From Halolactibacillus miurensis (lineage in GTDB: Bacteria; Bacillota; Bacilli; Bacillales; Amphibacillaceae), in NCBI RefSeq assembly GCF_900116255.1, contig NZ_FPAI01000001.1, forward strand, positions 124,001-188,000: a stretch of 64,000 bases of DNA. The letters run 5' to 3'. The notes beneath the pieces were generated by a model. It worked only from the letters and a program-made list of their open reading frames with translations. It searched no databases and had not been told where the DNA came from. The position numbers and the translations under genes are program-made. The number at the start of each line of letters is the position of its first letter. Positions within the stretch are counted from its first letter, which is position 1. Below are positions 17,386 through 25,667 of the stretch, piece by piece.

Positions 17386-19128
17386 TTAACGGATATAAGC
17401 TTTCATGGTTATACACTTTTTCCCTTTCGCCCTTCCACTAGGAGAAATCTTATATTTTTTAACGCTTTCTGGTATGATAACGGTTTGCGCATAATGAACG
17501 ACAAACGTTTCAAATGATTGATCTAAACTTTCTACCGTTACTTCTTCCCCTTCAACTAAGTTGAAGACATTCACACTATTATGATTGTCGTGAATCACAG
17601 GTGAATTAAACGTGTGTCGTCTTGTCTCGATAAACTCCATCTCATGTAAACCTGTTTTTTCTTCTATCCACCCTTCACCTTCATCAACCACTATGAATTG
17701 ATTAACCAACTCTTTCTTGACCCAATCTTCATCTCGGCGCATATCTAAGTTAGGTTCACCATGGTATAAATGAACGGTACGTGGTTTTCCATCTAAATCT
17801 ACACGTCCCCAATCCCATAATTTAAATGTAAAACGATTAGGTGTGGAACTGATTTCTAGTACCACGCAATCAGCACCACTTGAGTGAATGGTACCAGCTG
17901 GAATTAAATAATGATCATGTTTCTTTATTTTATGTTGATAAATGTACTTTTTATCATCAAAAACCTCATCACCGGATTCCGCCCGTCTTAAGGCACTCAT
18001 TAATTCTTGTTTCTCAACCCCTTTATTAAAGCCTAAATAAACGTGAGCATCATCACGATCTGCATGCAAAATGTAGTAACTCTCATCTTGTGTATAATGC
18101 GAACCAAACGTGTCTTGTAGATAACTTAATTTCGGATGGACTTGTAAACTTAAGTTTTGTCCGCCAACAGTATCTAGGAAATTAAAACGTATCGGAAACT
18201 CTTCTCCAAATTTTCCAAAGACCCGGCTTCCTAAAATATCTTCACCATAAAAAAATAACAAGTTGCTTCCAGGTGATTCAAATTCAATGCCATTAAAGTT
18301 CAGTAACAAACTATTCTCTTCTGGAACGCCATTAAAACTCCAAGCAAGGTTGACTTTATCTCTTTCTAAATTAAAAGTGTCCTGCATCCAATGGCCACCC
18401 CATACACCTGAGTCAAAGAATGGTACGAGTGAAAAGGGTTGTTTTGAAACTTCTTTTAATCCGGCTAAGTAATCATCTGTTCGAATCATGACGGGGACTC
18501 CTTTATGATGAGTATCTAAGACGTATGCCGATTTTGGTAAGACATATTTTTTTTGTTTATCTGCTACACGCCATTCAAAGAAATAGCCTCTTTTTAACAT
18601 GCGATTTGGATCTTCCCCAGCATTATTGGCGCGCCAATTGCTAAAAGCACCTGAACGATAGCGCTGTTGGATTTCCCACCGTGACAGATCGGCATAGACC
18701 AATAAATCAGATATTGTAACAAGACTTGCGCCAACACCGTAAACAACAACTAATCCATTCGATGCTATGACAGCATTAATTTTTTCTTGCACAGCTTGGT
18801 GTTTGTCCTGATTGATAAAATCTGATAATGCGTGATGACTCATCACACCAAAAATACGGTCATCGGTTAAATTGTGAGCAATCATTTCATCTATTTGCAT
18901 CTGTTCAATAAGGATCTCATCTGTATGGATAATTAAATCTGGCTGTAGCTTATTAATGAGTGAATTCTTGATTTCTTGCTCGTCTACTATCGGATAATTT
19001 TCTATTGTTATGACATTAATACGTTTATGCGTTATTTCTTGCTTTAATTGTTGAACAATGGCAGTATAATTTATATACGCTGTAATTTGATTTTTAATAT
19101 TTACGGAAGGGCGACAATTATAATTCAT
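17386..19128 (-). CDS. Class I mannose-6-phosphate isomerase with extra N-terminal domain
   Basis: A 580-residue protein, far longer than usual ManA (about 315). The C-terminal part (from about residue 245) is a cupin-type phosphomannose isomerase: PFFDSGVWGG, LSLQVHPKLSYLQ with a zinc-site glutamine and histidine, DESYYILHA, IPAGTIHSSG and FKLWDWGR. The first 245 residues are not part of ordinary ManA; they include NGLVVVYGVGASLV and YADLSRWEIQQRYRSG and resemble a nucleoside-kinase-like fold without a clear Walker A loop. It is first in the mannoside operon and converts mannose-6-phosphate to fructose-6-phosphate. Confidence 0.85.
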   Translation of the reverse strand: MNYNCRPSVNIKNQITAYINYTAIVQQLKQEITHKRINVITIENYPIVDEQEIKNSLINKLQPDLIIHTDEILIEQMQIDEMIAHNLTDDRIFGVMSHHALSDFINQDKHQAVQEKINAVIASNGLVVVYGVGASLVTISDLLVYADLSRWEIQQRYRSGAFSNWRANNAGEDPNRMLKRGYFFEWRVADKQKKYVLPKSAYVLDTHHKGVPVMIRTDDYLAGLKEVSKQPFSLVPFFDSGVWGGHWMQDTFNLERDKVNLAWSFNGVPEENSLLLNFNGIEFESPGSNLLFFYGEDILGSRVFGKFGEEFPIRFNFLDTVGGQNLSLQVHPKLSYLQDTFGSHYTQDESYYILHADRDDAHVYLGFNKGVEKQELMSALRRAESGDEVFDDKKYIYQHKIKKHDHYLIPAGTIHSSGADCVVLEISSTPNRFTFKLWDWGRVDLDGKPRTVHLYHGEPNLDMRRDEDWVKKELVNQFIVVDEGEGWIEEKTGLHEMEFIETRRHTFNSPVIHDNHNSVNVFNLVEGEEVTVESLDQSFETFVVHYAQTVIIPESVKKYKISPSGRAKGKKCITMKAYIR

Positions 19129-19160
19129 TGATATAACACTCCTTATATAGGTTTAATAAA

Positions 19161-19169
19161 TTATATCAT
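19161..19169 (-). promoter_or_regulatory. Extended -10 promoter of the mannoside operon
   Basis: On the minus strand TGATATAAT is a perfect extended -10 element, about 30 bases upstream of the isomerase ATG. No good -35 is present at 17 bases, which is tolerated with an extended -10. The same TTATATCAT word occurs again at 19230-19238 near the divergent regulator gene. Confidence 0.55.
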
Positions 19170-19221
19170 GATTACTTTGTCTATTTTGTTTATTTTAAAC
19201 CCTTTTAAATCAATGTTTTTG

Positions 19222-19237
19222 TGATATTGTTATATCA
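19222..19237. promoter_or_regulatory. Candidate GntR operator
   Basis: TGATAT-tgtt-ATATCA is a perfect dyad 25 bases before the GntR gene. A related word (TTATATCAT) overlaps the -10 of the divergent operon. Two copies in a divergent region next to a HutC-type regulator are what one expects of its binding sites. Confidence 0.5.
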
Positions 19238-19261
19238 TTAGAACAAAAGGAGCGATAATTC

Positions 19262-19990
19262 ATGATAAATGATAAAAAATCACAACCACTTTATGCGCAA
19301 ATTGCTAACGACTTAAGAGAGAATATTCGTACGGAGAAATGGACCGAAGGTCAACGCATTCCAACAGAAATGGATTTATGTGATATGTACCACGTCAGTC
19401 GTATAACAATCCGTAAGGCTGTTGAAGAACTTGTTCGTGAAAATCTGTTAGTTCGAAAAAAAGCTAAAGGTACATTTGTTAATCACTACTCACCTGAAAA
19501 AACGAATCATATGACGATGATTAAAAGTTTTACTAGAGAAATGCGCGAGCAGGGAAAAGTTGCGTCAACTATTCACGCAGAAGTCAAAAAAGTCACAGCC
19601 GATTATCAGGTTGCAAAATATTTAAAAATTAATCCGGGTGAGGAAGTTTTAATGTTGAAACGTATTCGGGGATCTGATAAAGATTTTTTAGCATATTTTG
19701 TGACTTATGTACCTTATCAAGCTTACTTTTCATTAGAATCTAAAGACTATTACGGATCATTTTATGAGTATTTAAATAGCTTTAACATATTCCCAACACA
19801 ACAAGTTGAATATGTCGAAGCGATACTTTCTAATAAAGAAATTCAAACATTATTAAAATTAACAAAACCCGAACCAATATTAAAGCGTGTTAGGTTTACT
19901 ACAGATTTAACTAATGGTTTTTCTGAGTACACAGAATGTTATTATGTTGGGAAAAAATATAAATATTATTTAGATTTTTCAACGAACTAA
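19262..19990 (+). CDS. GntR/HutC family transcriptional regulator
   Basis: A 242-residue regulator: winged HTH at residues 8-70 (PLYAQIANDLRENI, RIPTEMDLCDMYHVSRITIRKAVEELV) and a UTRA ligand-binding domain at about 95-235 (EVLMLKRIRG, YVPYQAYFSLE, RVRFT). HutC-type proteins usually bind a sugar phosphate or similar ligand and leave their operator. It is divergent to the mannoside operon with a shared 133-base control region, so it most likely represses that operon and itself. Confidence 0.9.
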   Translation: MINDKKSQPLYAQIANDLRENIRTEKWTEGQRIPTEMDLCDMYHVSRITIRKAVEELVRENLLVRKKAKGTFVNHYSPEKTNHMTMIKSFTREMREQGKVASTIHAEVKKVTADYQVAKYLKINPGEEVLMLKRIRGSDKDFLAYFVTYVPYQAYFSLESKDYYGSFYEYLNSFNIFPTQQVEYVEAILSNKEIQTLLKLTKPEPILKRVRFTTDLTNGFSEYTECYYVGKKYKYYLDFSTN

Positions 19991-20001
19991 GAAACATGAG
20001 A

Positions 20002-20034
20002 GACACTCACTTTTGTCTTACTTGAGTGTCATTT
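20002..20034 (+). terminator. Weak terminator after the GntR gene
   Basis: GACACTCA and TGAGTGTC form an 8-base stem with a 13-base loop followed by only three T residues. Termination is probably partial. Confidence 0.45.
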
Positions 20035-20057
20035 ACTGAAAAGGAGCTGTTTAAAAG

Positions 20058-21044
20058 ATGAGATATATTACTACAGTGATTGTTGGGGCAGGTTTAACAG
20101 GGATTATGTCTGCCCGTACGTTAAAAGATAAAGGATATGAAGTATTACTGATTGATAAGGGGAAAAGTGTGGGTGGTCGTATGGCGACAAGACGCATAGA
20201 TAGTGGGAAAGTCGATCATGGGGCACAGTTTTTTACTGTACGAAACGAACGATTTCATTCCGAAGTTGATCAATGGCTGAAACAAGGTTTTGTTAAGCGG
20301 TGGTTTGGTGAGAGCCATCCACGTTATATGAGTCCAGGTGGAATGAATGCTCTAGCGAAAACACTCGCAAAAGATTTACCTGTTCAGCTAAAGACAGAAA
20401 TTAGTCAAATTGAACAGCAGCGTGATGGCTATATTGTACGTTCAACAACGGGTGAAGAAATTAAAACAAAAACCATCATTCTTACTATTCCAGCACCTCA
20501 AGCAGAAGCGTTGTTAATCAATAGTAAGATAGAAATTAATGAAACGGAAATGGAAAAACTTAAACACATTACGTTTAATCCTTGTTTCGTAGGTCTGTTT
20601 AAACTCTCAGATAAACCGGAACTACCTGAAAATGGTCACTTAGATCAAGGCTTGCCAGAGGGTATGATGAGAATCGTTGATCACTACAAAAAAGGTATCT
20701 CTGATGAACGAACTGTAAGCGTGTATATGACTGGTCAGTGGAGCAAAGAATATAATGATGAAACGAGTGAGCATGTTTTAAATCATATGATTAACTTATC
20801 GAAAGATTATTTTGATCGTCAATCAATTCTGTCCCAACAGTTGAAAAGATGGCGGTATGCTGAAGCGGTACAATTTTTAAAAGAACCTTACCTTGAAATG
20901 TCACGTGATAACCGCGTTATTCTAGCTGGAGATGCTTTTTTATCTAATGAAGATCCCGCAACACATACAAGGTTAGAAAGTGCTTTTATATCAGGTGTAT
21001 TAGCAGCAGAGCATCTGGCTCAAATGTTGACTCACAAATGGTAA
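20058..21044 (+). CDS. FAD-dependent amine oxidase/renalase-like oxidoreductase
   Basis: A 328-residue flavoprotein with an N-terminal dinucleotide-binding fold (VIVGAGLTGIMSARTLKDKGYEVLLIDK), the GG motif GGRMATRR, DHGAQFFTVR and a C-terminal FAD motif LAGDAFLSNEDPATH. This is the layout of the renalase-like NAD(P)/FAD proteins found in many bacteria; the substrate is unknown, possibly isomeric NAD(P)H forms as for some renalases. AAAGGAGCTG precedes the ATG. It stands alone between the GntR gene and a small membrane protein. Confidence 0.8.
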   Translation: MRYITTVIVGAGLTGIMSARTLKDKGYEVLLIDKGKSVGGRMATRRIDSGKVDHGAQFFTVRNERFHSEVDQWLKQGFVKRWFGESHPRYMSPGGMNALAKTLAKDLPVQLKTEISQIEQQRDGYIVRSTTGEEIKTKTIILTIPAPQAEALLINSKIEINETEMEKLKHITFNPCFVGLFKLSDKPELPENGHLDQGLPEGMMRIVDHYKKGISDERTVSVYMTGQWSKEYNDETSEHVLNHMINLSKDYFDRQSILSQQLKRWRYAEAVQFLKEPYLEMSRDNRVILAGDAFLSNEDPATHTRLESAFISGVLAAEHLAQMLTHKW

Positions 21045-21171
21045 ATGATAGAATCATGTGCACAAAAAGTCATCATTCACATGTGCCGTTTAAAAAAAAT
21101 AAATTATGCATGAAGAAGAGGGATTTTGTCCATACTACTTCCATGAGTCAATCAAAAGGAGGAGTAGTAAA

Positions 21172-21504
21172 ATGAGAACGTTTCAAAAATTCGCTTTAAC
21201 CCTTGTCATTATCGGGGCGATCAACTGGGGATTAATAGGTTTCTTTAACTTCGATTTAGTGGCGGCTATTTTTGGTGGTCAAGGTACACTACTTGCGCGT
21301 ATTGTGTATAGCTTGGTAGGTCTGAGTGGCCTTGTCTGTTTATCCATCTTATTTAGAGACTGGGATGAAGAACACCAAGAAGAAAAGACGCCGATGCGTC
21401 ATCGAGGTAAATTAAATTACGGAACAGAGTTTGGTGAAGAAGAGGATTTTTCATCACTAGATAAGTTTTTAGATGAAGATCAGAACAAAAACAATCATCG
21501 TTAA
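21172..21504 (+). CDS. DUF378 family small membrane protein
   Basis: A 110-residue protein. The start was set at ATG 21172, which follows AAAGGAGGAG; an upstream in-frame ATG has no such site. Residues 1-65 contain two membrane segments with the DUF378 pattern LVIIGAINWGLIGFFNFDLVAAIFG and ARIVYSLVGLSG. The tail (66-110) is long, polar and strongly acidic, which is an extension beyond the usual DUF378 core. Function unknown. Confidence 0.82.
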   Translation: MRTFQKFALTLVIIGAINWGLIGFFNFDLVAAIFGGQGTLLARIVYSLVGLSGLVCLSILFRDWDEEHQEEKTPMRHRGKLNYGTEFGEEEDFSSLDKFLDEDQNKNNHR

Positions 21505-21530
21505 TGAATCCAAGAAGATGAATAAGACCA

Positions 21531-21561
21531 AAAAAGCCATGTCAATTGATATGGCTTTTTT
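21531..21561 (+). terminator. Terminator after the DUF378 gene
   Basis: AAAAAGCCAT and ATGGCTTTTT form a 10-base stem around a 10-base loop, ending in a T run; the A run on the other side makes it symmetrical. Confidence 0.8.
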
Positions 21562-21645
21562 GATGCTTGCATGTGTTAATGAAACAGCGAATGATTGAAG
21601 TAACAAAGACAGGTTACCCACTCCATGATAATTTGTTATAAATGG

Positions 21646-21654
21646 TGATATAAT
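21646..21654 (+). promoter_or_regulatory. Extended -10 promoter before the 73-residue membrane protein
   Basis: TGATATAAT is an ideal extended -10 element, 57 bases before the start codon; no clear -35 is needed or seen. Confidence 0.5.
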
Positions 21655-21710
21655 GGAAGAAGAAAAGAAAAAGCAGTATTATTTTCACTCATACGAAAAG
21701 GAGAGAGCAA

Positions 21711-21932
21711 ATGATTCGTTTTGAAAGAACACGTAAATTAGCGTATATCTGTTTTGGTTCTACCTTTATTTCTATTTTCTTATTCATTTTTAATTTACAA
21801 CAATTAATGGTAGACAGCCTGAGCCAGACGATCTTCATCCTTGTTGGGGTGTTTTTCTGTGTATTAGGTTTAGCATTATTAATGATTGCGAGAGATGCAG
21901 AAGAGTCATTTAAAATCATTCAGCGACCTTAG
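21711..21932 (+). CDS. Small two-segment membrane protein, unknown function
   Basis: A 73-residue protein preceded by AAAGGAGAG at good spacing. It has a positively charged N-terminus (MIRFERTRK), two membrane segments (about 11-28 and 40-60) and a polar tail. It has its own promoter and terminator, which supports a real gene. The family was not recognised; several Bacillaceae have small proteins of this shape. Confidence 0.65.
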   Translation: MIRFERTRKLAYICFGSTFISIFLFIFNLQQLMVDSLSQTIFILVGVFFCVLGLALLMIARDAEESFKIIQRP

Positions 21933-21992
21933 CAGATAATATTTAAAGGATGAAAAAAATGACTTAGTATAGACTATGAGATGTATAAAGAT

Positions 21993-22032
21993 AAATAGAA
22001 AGCGTGTCACAACAGTGACACGCTTTCTATTT
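21993..22032. terminator. Bidirectional terminator with perfect 18-base stem
   Basis: AAATAGAAAGCGTGTCAC and its exact complement GTGACACGCTTTCTATTT are separated by a 4-base loop. It lies between the convergent small membrane protein gene and the ROK/GH1 operon and should serve both. Confidence 0.85.
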
Positions 22033-22055
22033 ATTATAGTTTAATTATTTGACTG

Positions 22056-22961
22056 TTAGTTATTTGATGCTTTTATGCTTTGAAAATAACAATAAGCAGC
22101 ACCGATAAGATTGGCATGACTTTTATGATCACAAATATCTACTTTAGGTATAATCAATGTTTCTTCCACTTCTTGTTGTAGTTGATGTAAGTGTTGATTA
22201 AGTTCATCAAGCAAAGTGGGTCTTGTACTAATGCCGCCGCCGATTAAGATAACATCAGGATTGTAAACATACTGGATATTAAAGATACCTAGTCCAAGCA
22301 TCGTGTAGAATTGATGAATCGCCTCTTGGCAAATAATATCGCCTTCTTCAGCTGAATTGAACACTTTTTCACCGGTCCAATCATTTTTAGACATCGCTTT
22401 TTTATCAGCTACTCGCCTAATGATAGATCCCGTAGAAGCAAGCCGACTAAAGACAGAATAACCGCCATTCTCTCGATTGGGTAGTAACATATAACCGAAG
22501 TCGCCGGCATGTTGATCAGCGCCTCGGTGGAGTGTTCGATTCTGAATCAACGCGCCACCAATGCCAGTCCCGATAATCAATACCGCCGCATTGTCGATTG
22601 ATTTCGCTTTACCTGTCCATACTTCTGCTAGGGCTGCACAGTTTGCATCATTTTCAATAACAACGGGCAAGTGAAAGATCTTTTCAACCGCCTGTTTAAT
22701 ATTATGTTGATGCAAATAAGGGACAGCACTTTCTGCTCCAATGGTACCGTCAGGTTGCGGTAGACCGGGGCTGCTAATGGCGATGCTAGTTAATGGGATA
22801 TCTTGAAACTGTTCTTTTAATGTCGTTAGGTGTTCAATAAATCCTTTGAAATCAGTAGGTGTTGTAGATGTATTCATTGTAGAGATGGTACCTATTTCAT
22901 CTACAAGTCCGTGTTTAATGTGCGTTCCCCCAATATCAATGGCGAGTATATTAATCATCAT
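22056..22961 (-). CDS. ROK family sugar kinase next to a GH1 glycosidase
   Basis: About 301 residues from the ATG pair at 22961/22958, chosen because the longer reading frame runs back into the GH1 gene without a ribosome site, while GGAT lies just before these ATGs. It has the ROK phosphate loop LAIDIGGTHIKHGLVDE, ENDANCAALAEVWTG and GTGIGGALIQNR, but lacks the zinc motif CxCGxxGCxE. It overlaps the end of the GH1 gene by 11 bases, so the two are translationally coupled. In Listeria a ROK kinase of this type phosphorylates beta-glucosides; either that or a monosaccharide released by GH1 is the likely substrate. Confidence 0.8.
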   Translation of the reverse strand: MMINILAIDIGGTHIKHGLVDEIGTISTMNTSTTPTDFKGFIEHLTTLKEQFQDIPLTSIAISSPGLPQPDGTIGAESAVPYLHQHNIKQAVEKIFHLPVVIENDANCAALAEVWTGKAKSIDNAAVLIIGTGIGGALIQNRTLHRGADQHAGDFGYMLLPNRENGGYSVFSRLASTGSIIRRVADKKAMSKNDWTGEKVFNSAEEGDIICQEAIHQFYTMLGLGIFNIQYVYNPDVILIGGGISTRPTLLDELNQHLHQLQQEVEETLIIPKVDICDHKSHANLIGAAYCYFQSIKASNN

Positions 22962-24351
22962 GACTAAATCCATTGCTTTGTGCGACTTGACTGAACCATT
23001 GCCCACTCTTTTTTACCGTTCTCTCTTGCGTATCTAAATCGAGACGGTAAAAACCGTAACGGTTTTTATAAGCGTTTAGCCATGACCAGTTATCAATAAA
23101 GGTCCATGCATGAAACCCAAAACAATTCGCGCCTTCTTCAATCGCTAAGTGCAACCACTTTAAGTGTTCTTGATAGAAGTCAATGCGGTAATCATCTTGG
23201 ATCACACCGTCCTTGTCCATAAAGCGCTCTTCATCTGATACACCCATGCCGTTTTCTGATACATACCAAGGGATATTTTGATAATCTGCTTTTATCCGCA
23301 TGGCAATATCATATAAGCCGCGCTCATATATTTCCCATCCACGATAAGGATTCATCCGTCGATTAGGATCTTGGTAATAGCTAAAGAATGATTCAGGTGT
23401 GATGTTTTTATCATCAATAGGTGCTTCAGATTGTTTTATCCGTCGTGGTTGATAGTAATTGACCCCTAAAAAGTCAACCGTATTTGCTTTAAGAAGTGTT
23501 GTATCGCCCGTTATCCTTTCTGGTAAGAGGTGATAAGTATCTAAAAGCGTCAATAAGTCTCCTGGATAATAGCCTAGAACGGAGGGGTCTAAGAAGCTAC
23601 GATTATAAAAAAGATCCGCTAAATAAGCCCCTTGTTGATCCTCTTTATCATCACTTCTAGGGTAAGAGGGCGTTAAGTTTAAAATAATCCCAATCTCTCC
23701 GCCTATTTTTTCGAGTTTAAAGGCTTCTATTGCTTTCGCACTCGAAAGCATGGAATGATAAGCTACAGTTACGGCGCGCTTCATATCAATAACTGCAGGA
23801 TAATGATACGTATTCAAATATCCCATTTCAACAGGCACAATCGGTTCATTGAAAGTTGTCCAGCGCTTAACTCGGTCACCAAATAACTGAAAAGCTGTTT
23901 GGGCGTAATAACGAAATGCCTCGATAATGTCTGGGTTCTCCCAGCCCCCGTTATCTTGTAAATACATCGGCATATCAAAGTGAAATAGATTGATGATTGG
24001 CTCAATGCCTTGTTTGATCATTTCATTGATCATGTTATTATAAAATGTTACCGCTTCTTGGTTAAGAGTCTTTCCATTAGGTAAGAGGCGTGACCAAGAA
24101 AGAGACGTGCGGAACGAATTGAAATTAAGCGTTTTCATTAATGTGATATCTGTTTCGTATTGTTGGTAAAAGTCCGATGCTTTACCAGGCCCTATTTGTT
24201 GATAAAAAAGATGAGGCTTTTCTTTAAACCAATAATCCCAAATATTTTCTCCTTTTCCGTCTCCAGGTACCGTCCCTTCTGTCTGTGTGGCTGATGCCGC
24301 TGCTCCCCATAAAAAATGGTCAGGGAATGTATAATGTGTCATCTTCTTCAC
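22951..24351 (-). CDS. GH1 beta-glycosidase
   Basis: A 466-residue GH1 enzyme of standard length: N-terminal FPDHFLWGAAASATQTEG, acid/base E169 in TTFNEP, nucleophile E366 in YVSENGMG and WTFIDNWSW near the end. No signal peptide. GH1 covers beta-glucosidase, 6-phospho-beta-glucosidase, beta-galactosidase and beta-mannosidase; the sequence alone does not decide. Two ROK kinases in the same operon and no PTS point to unphosphorylated substrates and later phosphorylation of the sugar. Confidence 0.9.
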   Translation of the reverse strand: MKKMTHYTFPDHFLWGAAASATQTEGTVPGDGKGENIWDYWFKEKPHLFYQQIGPGKASDFYQQYETDITLMKTLNFNSFRTSLSWSRLLPNGKTLNQEAVTFYNNMINEMIKQGIEPIINLFHFDMPMYLQDNGGWENPDIIEAFRYYAQTAFQLFGDRVKRWTTFNEPIVPVEMGYLNTYHYPAVIDMKRAVTVAYHSMLSSAKAIEAFKLEKIGGEIGIILNLTPSYPRSDDKEDQQGAYLADLFYNRSFLDPSVLGYYPGDLLTLLDTYHLLPERITGDTTLLKANTVDFLGVNYYQPRRIKQSEAPIDDKNITPESFFSYYQDPNRRMNPYRGWEIYERGLYDIAMRIKADYQNIPWYVSENGMGVSDEERFMDKDGVIQDDYRIDFYQEHLKWLHLAIEEGANCFGFHAWTFIDNWSWLNAYKNRYGFYRLDLDTQERTVKKSGQWFSQVAQSNGFSHDD

Positions 24352-24399
24352 TCCATTTCTATAATAAGTTATCTAAATTCCTCTTTTTGACCGTTACGA

Positions 24400-25323
24400 T
24401 TATAATAGTAGCTTATTGCTTAAGACGAGAGCCGCAGCGCCAATGACGCCGGCGTCTTGTTTTAATTCTGCTGGAACAATAGGCGTCTTTCGGTTAGCGG
24501 GGTTTAGCGCATAATGACGCACATACTCACGAATCGGTTCAAATAACAAATCACCTACACTAGACACACCACCGCCGATAATGATTTTATTTGGTTCAAA
24601 CGTGTTAATCATGGAAACGCAAGCAGCACCTAGCGTTTGAAAGACACGGTTAAGGTAGTCAACAATCTGTGGCTCGCCTTCTTTATATAGAGAAAATACA
24701 TCTAATGTAGAAAGTTGTTTACCCATCAGTTTACTACCTTCTCGTGCGATAGCGGTACCTGAGGCAATATGTTCTAGACAACCAAATTGACCACACACAC
24801 ATTGTCCAAAACTCGGATCAATAACCGTATGACCAATGTCACCGGCGTTTCCTTTTGCACCCGTTAATAGTTGCTTATTAGAATAGATACCTGCCCCAAT
24901 CCCTGTACTAATTGTCATATAGACAAAGTCTGTTTCTGCTTGTCCTGCGCCTAACCATTTTTCAGCAAGAGCAGCTGCACTAGCGTCATTTTCAAAATAG
25001 ATCGGTAATTGAAAGTGTTGTTTAAAGATATCAACAACAGGTATATTTCTCCAATCTGGCAGGTTGGGGGGAGATGTGATTTGTCCTGTTTTTGTATCGA
25101 TTGGTCCAGGAGCTCCGATACCTATGCCTAGGATTTCTTTTTTTGATGTACTATTTTCCGATAATAGTTTAATGGTGTGTTGATAGATTTCCTTAACCAT
25201 TGCTTCAGGTGAGATGGTTTGATCTGTTGGTAGTATTTTCTTTGCTAAAAGTGTCCCTTTTGTATTTAATAAACCAATCGCTATTTTTGTTCCACCAATA
25301 TCAATGCCAATTATTTTATCCAT
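24400..25323 (-). CDS. ROK family glucokinase-type kinase
   Basis: A 307-residue ROK kinase with IIGIDIGGTKIAIGLL, IGAPGPIDTKTG, FENDASAAALAEKWLGAG with the catalytic aspartate, TGIGAGIY and the complete zinc motif CVCGQFGCLEHIASG. This is the pattern of Bacillus GlcK-type glucokinases, though N-acylmannosamine or mannose kinases look similar. It is the first gene of the minus-strand GH1 operon with GGAGG before its start. It supplies glucose-6-phosphate or, given the surroundings, mannose-6-phosphate. Confidence 0.85.
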   Translation of the reverse strand: MDKIIGIDIGGTKIAIGLLNTKGTLLAKKILPTDQTISPEAMVKEIYQHTIKLLSENSTSKKEILGIGIGAPGPIDTKTGQITSPPNLPDWRNIPVVDIFKQHFQLPIYFENDASAAALAEKWLGAGQAETDFVYMTISTGIGAGIYSNKQLLTGAKGNAGDIGHTVIDPSFGQCVCGQFGCLEHIASGTAIAREGSKLMGKQLSTLDVFSLYKEGEPQIVDYLNRVFQTLGAACVSMINTFEPNKIIIGGGVSSVGDLLFEPIREYVRHYALNPANRKTPIVPAELKQDAGVIGAAALVLSNKLLL

Positions 25324-25667
25324 TATTTATGCCTCCTCTAGACAATTTAACTTACCTAACTTCACTCTATAATTTAAGAAGATATGAGGCAATATGTTAA
25401 AAAAGTTATTTATTGTCCTCTAGCTATTAGTTTTGTACTTAAAACAGTTATGTTGTTAAAACGCCTGTTGTAAAGGCTTTCAATAAATACATAGTAAGAA
25501 ATAAATACATACGCTTACCGTGTGAAACGCTTGATAAATCTAATCGGAAAGTCACTAACACAAGTGACGTGAGGTAAAAGGATAAGTTCGACATATTGAA
25601 ACAATTGTTGAATCCGCTTACATTTGGTGTAGCAAAACAAAACAATTGAAAAGTAGGAGGTTAAATT
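25324..25667. promoter_or_regulatory. Divergent control region of the GH1/ROK and mannan-uptake operons
   Basis: This 344-base region has no gene. On the plus side TTGAAA (25596-25601), a 17-base spacer and TACATT (25619-25624) form a plausible promoter for the ABC transporter genes, overlapped by a cre-like site at 25608-25622. On the minus side an AT-rich stretch with TATAGA is the only start-like signal. The remainder shows no clear structure. Confidence 0.5.
25608..25622 (+). promoter_or_regulatory. Candidate cre (CcpA site) before the ABC transporter operon
   Basis: TTGAATCCGCTTACA fits the cre consensus WTGNAANCGNWNNCW with one mismatch. It overlaps the putative -10 element, a repressing position, so glucose would shut the operon down. 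Confidence 0.5.
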
